NCBI RefSeq assembly: GCF_000497445.1
Contig: NZ_CM002285.1
Span: 8,076,498 to 8,094,694 of the forward strand
Origin: Streptomyces roseochromogenus subsp. oscitans DS 12.976
GTDB taxonomy: Bacteria > Actinomycetota > Actinomycetes > Streptomycetales > Streptomycetaceae
Length of the DNA: 18,197 bases
Direction of reading: 5' to 3'
Positions within the stretch are counted from its first letter, which is position 1; every line of letters begins with the position of its first letter. The translations under genes were made by a program, and so were the position numbers. This document shows, one piece after another, positions 6,686 through 14,359 of the stretch. The notes below the pieces were generated by a model that saw only the letters and a list, made by a program, of their open reading frames with translations, was not told the origin of the DNA and searched no databases.

Positions 6686-7876
6686 TCACCGCACCGCCAC
6701 CACCGACGATCCATGCCCGAACAGCCCCTGGTTGGCGGAGATCCCCACGCGCGCGTCGGCGATCTGGCGGTCGCCCGCCGCGCCTCTCAACTGCCAGGTC
6801 AGCTCGCACACCTGGGCGATGGCCTGCGCCGGCACCGCCTCCCCGAACGAGGCCAGCCCGCCACTTGCGTTGACGGGTGTACGGCCGCCCGGCGCCGTAG
6901 CCCCCTCCCGCAGCAGCTTCGCCCCCTCGCCCTCGCCGCACAGTCCCAGATCCTCGTACCACTGCAACTCCAGCGCGGTGGACAGGTCGTAGACCTCGGC
7001 CAGGGACAGGTCCTCCGGGCCGACGCCGGCCTCCTCGTAGGCCGCTCGGGCGATGGACGCCCGGAAGGTCTCACCCGCGACCTCCGCGGTGGCTGCGGAG
7101 TCCGTGGCGATGTCCGGCAGGTCCAGCACCGTGTTCGGGAAGCGCGGGGTCACCGTCGACACCGCCCGGATCCGCACTGGCCGGGCGACTCCGTGCCGCC
7201 GCGCGAAGTCCATGCTGGAGAGCACCAGGGCCGCGCCGCCGTCCGAGGTGGCGCAGATGTCCAGCAGCCGCAGCGGATCGGCGACCACCGCGGAGGCGGC
7301 GACCTCCTCGGCGGTGACCCGCTTGCGGTAGCGGGCGTACGGGTTGAGCGCGCCCATCGCGGCGTTCTTCACCTTGACCAGCGCGAAGTCCTCCGGGGTG
7401 TCCCCATGCACCGCCATCCGCCGCCGCGCGTACAGCCCGAAGTACGTCGGATTCGTCGCGCCCAGCAGCCGGAAGCGGAGCCAGTCCGGATCATCCGGAC
7501 GCTCCCCGCCCGCCGGCCGGAAGAAGCCCTTGGGTGCCGCGTCCGCCCCCACCACGAGGGCGACGTCCGCGAGCCCGGCCAGTATCTGCGCCCGTGCCGC
7601 GGCTATCGCCTGTGCCCCGGAAGCGCACGCCGCGTACACACTCGCCACCCTGGCCCCCTGCCAGCCCAAGGCCTTGGCGAACGTGGCTCCCGCCACATAC
7701 CCGGGATATCCGCCACGCACCGTGTCCGCGCCCACGATCGAGCCGATGTCCCGCCAGTCGAGCCCGGCGTCAGCGAGCGCCTCGCGGGCCGCTGCCGTCC
7801 CGTACTCCACGAAGGAGCGCCCCCATTTGCCCCATGGGTGCATGCCCGCGCCGAGCACCGCCACGTCCCTCGTCAT
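6686..7876 (-). CDS. Thiolase-superfamily lipid-transfer/acetyl-CoA acetyltransferase-like protein
   Basis: A 396-residue protein of the SCP-x/lipid-transfer branch of thiolases. The nucleophile motif YAACASGAQA is present, with Cys84. Near the C terminus are NASGG (336-340) and GHGSS (387-391). The His-Asp motif expected before the second half (HDxF-like in SCP-2 thiolases) reads YDLST, with Tyr296 in place of His. The ATG overlaps the stop of the DUF35 gene (ATGA, 7873-7876), so the two are coupled and probably form a complex. Known relatives act in beta-oxidation-like or steroid/side-chain degradation, either as thiolases or as retro-aldolases that need a DUF35 partner. With Cys kept and His changed, the chemistry cannot be settled here. 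No acyl-CoA dehydrogenase or hydratase is adjacent. Confidence 0.88.
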   Translation of the reverse strand: MTRDVAVLGAGMHPWGKWGRSFVEYGTAAAREALADAGLDWRDIGSIVGADTVRGGYPGYVAGATFAKALGWQGARVASVYAACASGAQAIAAARAQILAGLADVALVVGADAAPKGFFRPAGGERPDDPDWLRFRLLGATNPTYFGLYARRRMAVHGDTPEDFALVKVKNAAMGALNPYARYRKRVTAEEVAASAVVADPLRLLDICATSDGGAALVLSSMDFARRHGVARPVRIRAVSTVTPRFPNTVLDLPDIATDSAATAEVAGETFRASIARAAYEEAGVGPEDLSLAEVYDLSTALELQWYEDLGLCGEGEGAKLLREGATAPGGRTPVNASGGLASFGEAVPAQAIAQVCELTWQLRGAAGDRQIADARVGISANQGLFGHGSSVVAVR

Positions 7877-8319
7877 GCCCTCACCCCCGTCGGCCGCCAG
7901 TGCCAGGTCGTCCAGGTCGTCTCCGCGTCCTCGTGGAGCACTCCGGGGACGACCTCCACCTCCATGCCCACCGTCAGATCGGCGACGGTCACCCCGGGAG
8001 CCGCCTGTCCGAGCACCACGAGCCGCTCGGCTGCCAGCTCCACCGCGATCAACGCGTACGGCTCCCACGGAAGTTCCGGATTACTCACATAGGGTGACGG
8101 CGGACGATAGCGACTGTCCGTGTACGACCAGATGTGCCCCTTTCGCGACAGGGGAACTTCCTCCAGGGAGCCGCCGGTGCAATACGGATTGCGACAGTGG
8201 GCGTCCTCGCGCGGGAAGAACACCGTGGTGCAGGACGAGCAGCGGGTGCCCAGGAGCCGGAAGCCGACCCCGTCACCGACGAACCAGCCGGCGGCCGCAG
8301 GTGTACCTCTCCGAGACAA
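7873..8319 (-). CDS. DUF35 OB-fold protein with rubredoxin-like zinc ribbon
   Basis: A 148-residue protein of the DUF35 type. An N-terminal zinc ribbon has Cys27, Cys30, Cys42 and Cys47, followed by an OB-fold with the typical VWSYT-like strand (here IWSYTDSRY) and a PYALIAVELAAERLVVLGQ strand. Such proteins are obligate partners of thiolase-like enzymes and may bind the acyl-CoA. The start is a TTG at 8319: GGGAGGGG lies about 4 bases upstream and the protein then has the family length. A longer ATG-started frame would run through the palindrome and into the divergent vanX-like start, so I reject it. The stop overlaps the thiolase ATG. The short operon faces away from the dipeptidase gene. 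Confidence 0.88.
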   Translation of the reverse strand: MSRRGTPAAAGWFVGDGVGFRLLGTRCSSCTTVFFPREDAHCRNPYCTGGSLEEVPLSRKGHIWSYTDSRYRPPSPYVSNPELPWEPYALIAVELAAERLVVLGQAAPGVTVADLTVGMEVEVVPGVLHEDAETTWTTWHWRPTGVRA

Positions 8320-8339
8320 AGCCCCTCCCTGTCGTGAGA

Positions 8340-8356
8340 TCTGACGGATCGTCAGA
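8340..8356. promoter_or_regulatory. 17-base palindrome upstream of the DUF35-thiolase operon, TetR-type operator candidate
   Basis: TCTGACGGATCGTCAGA has perfect 7-base arms around GAT. It lies 21 bases upstream of the DUF35 start and about 40 bases upstream of the divergent dipeptidase start, so it could control either or both. Length and symmetry fit a TetR-family site such as those that govern acyl-CoA metabolism genes in actinobacteria; the link to a given regulator is inference. Confidence 0.6.
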
Positions 8357-8395
8357 AGTGTGTCATGGGTATCCGGAAATGGGCAGGGCGGAGAC

Positions 8396-9205
8396 ATGAC
8401 ACGACTCACTCGTGCAGTCCGCGGTCTCGTCACCACCCTCGCCGCCGTGCTGGCCGTGACCGCCGCCTCCGCCACCGCCCAGGCGAAGCCCGAACCCAGG
8501 GCGCCGAAGGACTTCGTCGCCCTGAGAACCGTGGACCCGACGATCATCCAGGAGATCCGCTACTTCACCCCGCACAACTTCGTCGGCCGGCGCATCGACG
8601 GCTACGACCAGCCGATCTGCATCCTCACCCGCCCCGCCGCCGAAGCCCTTCACACGGCGCAGCGCGCACTGCTGCGCAGGGGCTACACCCTCAAGGTCTA
8701 CGACTGCTACCGGCCGCAGCGGGCCGTGAACCACTTTGTCCGTTGGGCCAAGGATCTCGATGATCAGGCGACGAAGAGCGAGTTCTACCCGAACGTCGAC
8801 AAGACCCGGCTGTTCGAGGACGGTTACATCGCCGAGAAGTCCGGCCACAGCCGCGGCTCGACCATGGACCTGACGATCGTGAAGCTCCCCGCGAGGCCGA
8901 CCCGGCCGTACCACCCGGGACAGCCGCTCGTGCCGTGCTTCGCGCCCAAAGACGAGCGGTTCCCCGACAACTCCGTCGACATGGGTACCGGATTCGACTG
9001 CTTCGACACCCTCGCGCACACCCTCGACCCGCGCATCCAGGGCGAGCAGCGCGCCAACCGCCTGCTGCTCAAGAACACCATGGAGGGCGCCGGATTCGTG
9101 AACCTCGCCGAGGAGTGGTGGCACTACACCTACGAGCCGGAGCCGTATCCGGACACCTATTTCGACTTCCCCGTGTCCTGTAGGTCGCTCATCAAGGGCG
9201 ACTGA
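8396..9205 (+). CDS. Secreted D-alanyl-D-alanine dipeptidase (VanX/DdpX family, M15D)
   Basis: A 269-residue zinc peptidase with all VanX catalytic residues. SGHSRGSTMD at 149-158 supplies His151 and Asp158, and EWWH at 240-243 supplies Glu240 (base) and His243 (zinc). Spacings equal those of VanX (7 and 3). YDCYRP carries the conserved Arg. The N terminus is a signal peptide: Arg-containing start, hydrophobic stretch at 10-24, AQA cleavage site after residue 30. It should therefore act outside the cell on D-Ala-D-Ala dipeptide, or on related wall-derived dipeptides. The ATG at 8396 follows GGCGGAG; a start at 8360 would hide the signal peptide. No vanH, vanA or vanRS is nearby, so a role in wall turnover or nutrition is more likely than vancomycin resistance. 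Confidence 0.93.
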   Translation: MTRLTRAVRGLVTTLAAVLAVTAASATAQAKPEPRAPKDFVALRTVDPTIIQEIRYFTPHNFVGRRIDGYDQPICILTRPAAEALHTAQRALLRRGYTLKVYDCYRPQRAVNHFVRWAKDLDDQATKSEFYPNVDKTRLFEDGYIAEKSGHSRGSTMDLTIVKLPARPTRPYHPGQPLVPCFAPKDERFPDNSVDMGTGFDCFDTLAHTLDPRIQGEQRANRLLLKNTMEGAGFVNLAEEWWHYTYEPEPYPDTYFDFPVSCRSLIKGD

Positions 9206-9239
9206 GCAGCCTATGGAAGAGGGTCCTCTTTCGATCGGA

Positions 9240-9252
9240 TACAGTCCGCGCG
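9240..9252 (+). promoter_or_regulatory. -10 element and probable leaderless start of the Nudix gene
   Basis: TACAGT (9240-9245) fits the Streptomyces -10 pattern and lies 7 bases before the GTG at 9252, the usual distance from -10 to transcription start. No ribosome site precedes the GTG. The mRNA therefore probably begins at the start codon. No clear -35 is seen. Confidence 0.5.
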
Positions 9253-9788
9253 TGTCCGAAACTCAGCACTCAACTGTCAACTCCGCACCGGACTCGCACT
9301 GTTCGAGTTGCGGAGCGCCCTATGGGGAAGGCGTTTCCGGCTGGCCGCGCACCTGCCCCTCCTGCGGGGCCGTCGCCTACCGCAATCCGCTGCCGGTCGC
9401 GATCGCGCTCCAGCCCGTGTACGACACCAAGGGCACCGCCCTGGTCGTCATCACCCGCACCATCGCCCCCGCGCGCGGAGGCACCGCCCTTCCCGGCGGC
9501 TACATCGACGACCGCGAAGACTGGAAACAGGCCGTCGTACGCGAGCTCAAGGAGGAGACCGGCATCGACGCGGCAGCGCGCGACGTACGGCTCGTGGACG
9601 CCATGAGCTCGCCCGACGGGCATCTGCTGCTGTTCGGACTCCTCCCGGAGCGCCCGGTGGAGGGACTCCCGCCCGCCGGCCCCACGGACGAGACCGAGGG
9701 CTGGCGGCTGCTGCGCAGGCCCGAGGAACTCGCCTTCCCGCTGCACACCGTGGCCGTACGGGCCTGGTTCGAGGGTCGTTACGTCTGA
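9252..9788 (+). CDS. Nudix hydrolase with N-terminal zinc ribbon
   Basis: A 178-residue protein. The Nudix box GX5EX7REUXEEXGU is complete at residues 83-105 (GGYIDDRE, then RELKEETGI). An N-terminal zinc ribbon with Cys17, Cys20, Cys35 and Cys38 precedes it, as in NudC-like and related zinc-ribbon Nudix proteins, but the protein is shorter than NudC (about 260 residues) and lacks its N-terminal domain. It should hydrolyse a nucleoside diphosphate linked to another group; the substrate cannot be read from the sequence. The start is the GTG at 9252, supported by a -10 element exactly placed for a leaderless mRNA; an ATG at 9213 has no ribosome site. The stop is part of a palindrome shared with the convergent glucosidase gene. 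Confidence 0.9.
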   Translation: MSETQHSTVNSAPDSHCSSCGAPYGEGVSGWPRTCPSCGAVAYRNPLPVAIALQPVYDTKGTALVVITRTIAPARGGTALPGGYIDDREDWKQAVVRELKEETGIDAAARDVRLVDAMSSPDGHLLLFGLLPERPVEGLPPAGPTDETEGWRLLRRPEELAFPLHTVAVRAWFEGRYV

Positions 9789-9801
9789 GCCGCGCGGCTC
9801 A
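9786..9801. terminator. 16-base palindrome carrying the stop codons of two convergent genes
   Basis: TGAGCCGCGCGGCTCA is a perfect palindrome. Its first three bases are the TGA of the Nudix gene, and its last three, read on the other strand, are the TGA of the glucosidase gene. As RNA it can form a 6-base-pair stem with a CGCG loop on either transcript. A terminator role is plausible but the stem is short and has no U-tract. Confidence 0.5.
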
Positions 9802-12156
9802 GTCCAGCCCCCGTACCCGCACCGGGTGGGTCGGCGCGGCGGAGCCGTTCTCCCGCACCCGGGTGACCACCACCCCACGGCCCTGCCGGCGGGCGACGTA
9901 ACGTTCGATCTCCGGTTCGTCCCACCCGTCGCCCGCGTCCGGCACGACCAGACCGCCCCCGGTCCGGCCGCGCGCGGGTGCCCACACCTCCAGTTCGAGG
10001 CCGCCGTCGGCACCGCGCACGGGAATGACCGCACCCGCGCGCGCGAACACCGGTATCCGCGACAGCGGCGCGTCGACGAGCACCTGTGCCGGCCCCTCGT
10101 ACGCCTCCTCCGTCACCGTGTCGTACCAGCGCCCGCGCGGCAGCTGCACCGCACGCCGGTCGGCACCCGGGGCCAGCACCGGAGCCACCAGCAGACCGTC
10201 CCCGAGCAGAAACGTGTCCTCGCAGTCCCGCAGCGCCCGGTCCTCCGGGGCCCCCCACCACACCGGCCGCACATAGGGCGCGCCGGTGCGCCGGGCCAGA
10301 TGCGCCAGCGTCATGAAGTACGGCAGCAGCCGCCGCCGTTCCAGCAGCGCCACGCGCGCGTGCTCCAGCACCTCGGCACCGAACTCCCAGGGCTCCCGGC
10401 GCCCCGCCCGCAGACTCGCATGGGTGCGGAACAGCGGCAGATACGCGCCGAGCTGGAACCACCTCAGATACAGCTCCGGTGAGGGGCTGCCGTCGAAACC
10501 GCCCACGTCCGGGCCCGAGTACGGCACCCCGCACAGTCCGAGCCCCAGCACCAGCGCCAGGGACGCCCGCAGCCCCGGCCAGCCCGTCGCCACGTCCCCG
10601 GACCACGTGCCCCCGTACCGCTGCAGCCCCGCCCAGCCGGAGCGCGAGAACAGGAACGGCCGCCGCTCGGGCGCCAGCTCGCGCAGCGCTTCGTAGCCCG
10701 CCCGGGCCATACACAGCGCATACACGTTGTGTGCTTCCCGGTGATCGCCCCCGCGTCCCTCCAGGGCGTGCCGGGCCGAACGCGGCAGGGTCGGCTCGCC
10801 GAAGGCGTTGAACGACGTCGGCTCATTCATGTCGTGCCAGAACCCCGCGAAGCCCTGCCCCAGCCGCTCCTCGTACAGCCCGCCCCACCACTTGCGCACG
10901 CCCGCGTGCGTGAAGTCCGGGAAGGCCGACTCGCCGGCCCACACCACACCGCGCACCGTGCGCCCGGAGGGGTCCCGCACGAACGCGTCCACGGCCGTAC
11001 CGCTGTCGTACACGGCGTTGCCCGGCGTCGCCTTCACCGCCGGATCGACGATCGACACCAGCCGGATCCCGTCCCGCCGCAGCTCCTCGGCGAGTTGGGG
11101 CAGTTCCGGAAAACGCTCCCGGTCGACCGTGAACACCTGGTGGTCGTCGTAGTGGTCGATGTCCAGGTGCACGGCGTCCAGCGGCAGCCCGTGCCGCTGG
11201 TAGCCCGCGACGATCCGGCGCATCTCCTGCTCGCTGCCGAAGCCCCACCGCGCGTGATGGTGCCCCAGCGCCCACGCGGGCGGCAGCGCGGGCGCACCCG
11301 TCAGCGAGGCCCAGGTGTGCAGCACGCGCGCGGGGGTGCCCACCATCACCCAGCAGCGCAGCGGACCGCCGTCCATCCGTACCTCGCAGCGCCCCGCGCG
11401 GTCGTGCCCGGACCCGGCGCCCTCCTCGCCCTCCCGCAGCACCACCGTGCCGTCCCACGTGGTGTCGTGGAACACAAGATGCGTGCCGGCATCGGCCACC
11501 ACGAGCTGCACCGGCATCGTCAGATACAGCGGATCGTCGCCGGGGCCGAACGCCCGGCCGGGATCGGTGTTCCACAGCCGGTACGTGCCGTCCCGCAGCC
11601 GGGGCCCGGACGCCCGGCCGCCCAGACCGAAGAAGCGGGCGTCGGCCGCCACCTCCGAGCGCTGCATCCACCGTGCCGTGCCCCCGCCGACCGGCTCCCA
11701 CCAGCGCGGCGGAAGATCGCGGCGCAGGGTCACACCGCCGGGCGTGCACACCTCCACCGCGCCGTGCCGCGAGACGGTGACCGTGGCCCGCTCGGCGACC
11801 ACCCGCCAGCCACCGTCCTTGTCCGGCTCCAGCACAGCCCGCGGATCCGGCTCCGGGCTCTCCCCCAGCGCGTACGACGGCTGGGGGCCCGCCCCGTCCC
11901 ACCCCCAGAACACCGCCCCGTTCACCGCGACCGTGATCCGCAGCTCGGACCGGCCGAACCGGATCAGCCCGCCACCCGGCCCCGGCTCCGCGCCCTGCAC
12001 CTGACCCGGAACCCGCGCACGCTCGGCGCCCCGCCGCGGCAACCCGGCAGCGTCGATCCGCCGCCTGCGCCACGCTGCCCGTACGGTACGCAACCCCCGA
12101 GCCGCCCTCCCCGAACCCACCACACTCACCGAACGCACCAGGTCACGACCGTCCAT
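9799..12156 (-). CDS. Glycoside hydrolase family 31 alpha-glucosidase
   Basis: A 785-residue GH31 enzyme that removes alpha-linked glucose (or, in some relatives, xylose) from oligosaccharide ends. The nucleophile motif WHDMNEP is at 440-446 with Asp442. The acid/base lies in TWSGD, with Asp521. Downstream are the family motifs GPDVGGF and LGAYLPLFRTHA. An N-terminal beta-sandwich and C-terminal beta domains are implied by the length. There is no signal peptide; the N-terminal 60 residues are Arg/Gly-rich and unconserved in look, so the true start may lie further in. I chose ATG at 12156, 9 bases after an AGGG; a GTG at 12165 adds three residues. The enzyme is probably cytoplasmic, but no sugar transporter or regulator gene is adjacent. 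Confidence 0.93.
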   Translation of the reverse strand: MDGRDLVRSVSVVGSGRAARGLRTVRAAWRRRRIDAAGLPRRGAERARVPGQVQGAEPGPGGGLIRFGRSELRITVAVNGAVFWGWDGAGPQPSYALGESPEPDPRAVLEPDKDGGWRVVAERATVTVSRHGAVEVCTPGGVTLRRDLPPRWWEPVGGGTARWMQRSEVAADARFFGLGGRASGPRLRDGTYRLWNTDPGRAFGPGDDPLYLTMPVQLVVADAGTHLVFHDTTWDGTVVLREGEEGAGSGHDRAGRCEVRMDGGPLRCWVMVGTPARVLHTWASLTGAPALPPAWALGHHHARWGFGSEQEMRRIVAGYQRHGLPLDAVHLDIDHYDDHQVFTVDRERFPELPQLAEELRRDGIRLVSIVDPAVKATPGNAVYDSGTAVDAFVRDPSGRTVRGVVWAGESAFPDFTHAGVRKWWGGLYEERLGQGFAGFWHDMNEPTSFNAFGEPTLPRSARHALEGRGGDHREAHNVYALCMARAGYEALRELAPERRPFLFSRSGWAGLQRYGGTWSGDVATGWPGLRASLALVLGLGLCGVPYSGPDVGGFDGSPSPELYLRWFQLGAYLPLFRTHASLRAGRREPWEFGAEVLEHARVALLERRRLLPYFMTLAHLARRTGAPYVRPVWWGAPEDRALRDCEDTFLLGDGLLVAPVLAPGADRRAVQLPRGRWYDTVTEEAYEGPAQVLVDAPLSRIPVFARAGAVIPVRGADGGLELEVWAPARGRTGGGLVVPDAGDGWDEPEIERYVARRQGRGVVVTRVRENGSAAPTHPVRVRGLD

Positions 12157-12195
12157 GCTGCTCACCCTGCCACTGAGCGCCCCACGCGTGCGTGT

Positions 12196-12212
12196 CGTTC
12201 AACTGCCGTTCA
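12196..12212. promoter_or_regulatory. Direct repeat of CGTTCA one helical turn apart upstream of the glucosidase gene
   Basis: CGTTCA occurs at 12196-12201 and 12207-12212, 11 bases apart, about 40-55 bases upstream of the glucosidase ATG. Such spacing would put both on one face of the helix. The surrounding divergent spacer (12157-12371) shows no promoter that I trust and no gene. This is a weak candidate site. Confidence 0.25.
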
Positions 12213-12371
12213 CCCGTGCCGGGACCACATCTTCACGACACGGACTATGTGGGGCGCGCCCTGGTGTAGAAGTCGATCACATGGCATCGTCCCTGTCAGC
12301 CGCGTCACGCGCACACCCCAGCCCGTGCGCGGACCGACGCCCACGACGCGCACAGCCCGGGAGCCGCCCCC

Positions 12372-14348
12372 ATGTCGACCGCGAACCCCCAGCCGCTCTG
12401 GCAGCCCGATCCCGAGCGGATCGCCCAGGCCCGCATCACCCAGTTCCAGGCGTGGGCCGCCGAACACCACGGCGCCCCGGCCGAGGGCGGCTACCCCGCC
12501 CTGCACCAGTGGTCCGTCGACCACCTGGAGACCTTCTGGGAAGCCGTCACGGAGTACTTCGACGTACGGTTCTCGACGCCCTACGCGCGCGTGCTCGGCG
12601 ACCGCTCGATGCCGGGCGCCCAGTGGTTCCCCGGAGCCACCCTCAACTACGCCGAACACGCCCTGCGCACCGCGGCCGACCGCGCGGACCGACCCGCCCT
12701 CCTGTACGTCGACGAGACCCACGAACCCCGCCCGGTGACCTGGGCCGACCTGCGCCGCCAGGTCGGCTCCCTCGCGGCCGGACTCCGCGCCCTCGGCGTC
12801 CGCCCCGGCGACCGTGTCAGCGGCTACCTGCCCAACATCCCCCAGTCCGTCGTCGCCCTGCTCGCCACGGCCGCCGTAGGCGCCGTATGGACCTCCTGCG
12901 CCCCCGACTTCGGCGCCCGCAGCGTCCTCGACCGCTTCCAGCAGGTCGAACCCGTCGTCCTGTTCACCGTCGACGGCTACCGCTACGGCGGCAAGGAGCA
13001 CGACCGCCGCGAGATCGTCGCCGAGCTGCGCCGTGAGCTGCCCACCGTGCGCGCCGTCGTCCACATCCCGCTGCTCGGCACCGACGCCCCGGAAGGTGCC
13101 CTGGAGTGGTCGGCGCTGACGGCGGGGGACACCGAGCCCGTCTTCGAGCAGGTGCCCTTCGACCACCCGCTGTGGGTGCTGTACTCCTCCGGCACGACCG
13201 GCCTGCCCAAGGCCATCGTCCAGTCCCAGGGCGGCATCCTGGTCGAACACCTCAAACAGCTCGGCCTGCATTGCGACCTCGGCCCTGAGGATCGTTTCTT
13301 CTGGTACACCTCGACCGGCTGGATGATGTGGAACTTCCTCGTCTCCGGCTTGCTCACGGGCACGACGATCGTCCTCTACGACGGCAGCCCCGGCTACCCG
13401 GACACCGGCGCCCAGTGGCGGATCGCCGAGTGCACCGCAGCCACCCTCTTCGGCACCTCCGCCGCCTACGTCATGGCTTGCCGCAAGGCCGGTGTCCACC
13501 CGGCGCGCGACTTCGACCTGTCCACGGTGAAGTGCGTCGCCACCACCGGCTCACCGCTGCCGCCCGACGGCTTCCGCTGGCTGCACGACGAGTTCGCGCA
13601 GAGCGGGGCCGACCTGTGGATCGCCTCCGTCAGCGGCGGCACCGACGTCTGCTCCTGCTTCGCCGGCGGCGTACCGACGCTCCCCGTCTACACCGGCGAA
13701 CTCCAGGCACCCGGACTCGGCACCGACCTGCAGGCCTGGGACCCGAACGGCAACCCGGTCATCGACGAGGTCGGCGAGCTCGTCGTCACCAACCCCATGC
13801 CCTCCATGCCGATCCGCTTCTGGAACGACCCCGACGGCAGTCGCTACCACGACAGCTACTTCGACACCTACCCCGGTGTCTGGCGGCACGGCGACTGGAT
13901 CACCCTCACCTCACGCGGCACCGTGATCATCCACGGCCGCTCCGACTCCACCCTCAACCGGCAGGGCGTGCGCATGGGCTCGGCCGACATCTACGAGGTC
14001 GTCGAGCGCCTGCCCGAGATCAGGGAATCCCTCGTCATCGGCATCGAACAGCCCGACGGCGGCTACTGGATGCCGCTGTTCGTGCACCTCGCGCCGGGCG
14101 CCGTGCTCGACGAGGCACTCCTGAACCGCATCAAGCAGACCATCCGTGAACAGCTCTCGCCACGCCACGTACCCGACGAGATCATCGAGGTGCCCGGCAT
14201 CCCGCACACCCTCACCGGCAAGCGCATCGAGGTCCCCGTCAAGCGCCTCCTGCAGGGCACGCCCCTGGAGAAGGCGGTCAACCCCGGCTCCATCGACAAC
14301 CTCGCCCTGCTCGACTTCTACGAGGAACTCGCCCGCAAGCGCGCCTGA
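12372..14348 (+). CDS. Acetoacetyl-CoA synthetase (acetoacetate-CoA ligase)
   Basis: A 658-residue adenylate-forming enzyme, the usual size for acetoacetate-CoA ligases. It activates acetoacetate with ATP and CoA in the cytoplasm. The N terminus carries the family-specific WQPDPERIAQARITQFQ and WFPGATLNYAEHAL motifs. The AMP-binding loop YSSGTTGLPK is at 271-280, and the TSTGWMMWNF stretch follows. The C-terminal catalytic Lys617 lies in LTGKRIEVPVK. These distinguish it from acetyl-CoA synthetase. The ATG at 12372 has GGGAG 8 bases upstream. It is a single-gene unit, divergent from the glucosidase gene and followed by hairpins. Ketone-body-like recycling of acetoacetate, or feeding of CoA esters into lipid or polyketide metabolism, are the known roles; the context does not choose between them. 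Confidence 0.95.
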   Translation: MSTANPQPLWQPDPERIAQARITQFQAWAAEHHGAPAEGGYPALHQWSVDHLETFWEAVTEYFDVRFSTPYARVLGDRSMPGAQWFPGATLNYAEHALRTAADRADRPALLYVDETHEPRPVTWADLRRQVGSLAAGLRALGVRPGDRVSGYLPNIPQSVVALLATAAVGAVWTSCAPDFGARSVLDRFQQVEPVVLFTVDGYRYGGKEHDRREIVAELRRELPTVRAVVHIPLLGTDAPEGALEWSALTAGDTEPVFEQVPFDHPLWVLYSSGTTGLPKAIVQSQGGILVEHLKQLGLHCDLGPEDRFFWYTSTGWMMWNFLVSGLLTGTTIVLYDGSPGYPDTGAQWRIAECTAATLFGTSAAYVMACRKAGVHPARDFDLSTVKCVATTGSPLPPDGFRWLHDEFAQSGADLWIASVSGGTDVCSCFAGGVPTLPVYTGELQAPGLGTDLQAWDPNGNPVIDEVGELVVTNPMPSMPIRFWNDPDGSRYHDSYFDTYPGVWRHGDWITLTSRGTVIIHGRSDSTLNRQGVRMGSADIYEVVERLPEIRESLVIGIEQPDGGYWMPLFVHLAPGAVLDEALLNRIKQTIREQLSPRHVPDEIIEVPGIPHTLTGKRIEVPVKRLLQGTPLEKAVNPGSIDNLALLDFYEELARKRA

Positions 14349-14359
14349 CCCCACGGGCA

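Noticed and set aside
4890..6992. 700-codon plus-strand frame across the EAL/GGDEF gene
   Set aside because: It is the antisense of a protein with recognised domains and has no ribosome site or protein-like composition.
8320..8547. Longer N terminus for the DUF35 protein
   Set aside because: It would run through the operator palindrome and over the signal peptide codons of the divergent dipeptidase; the TTG at 8319 has an excellent ribosome site and gives the usual family length.
8396..9205. A vancomycin-resistance gene cluster
   Set aside because: Only the VanX-like gene is present and it is exported; no vanH, vanA, vanR or vanS is seen.
10729..12738. 669-codon plus-strand frame across the glucosidase gene and into the synthetase gene
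   Set aside because: It overlaps two genes with intact catalytic motifs and gives an Arg/Pro/His-rich product, so it is an antisense frame.
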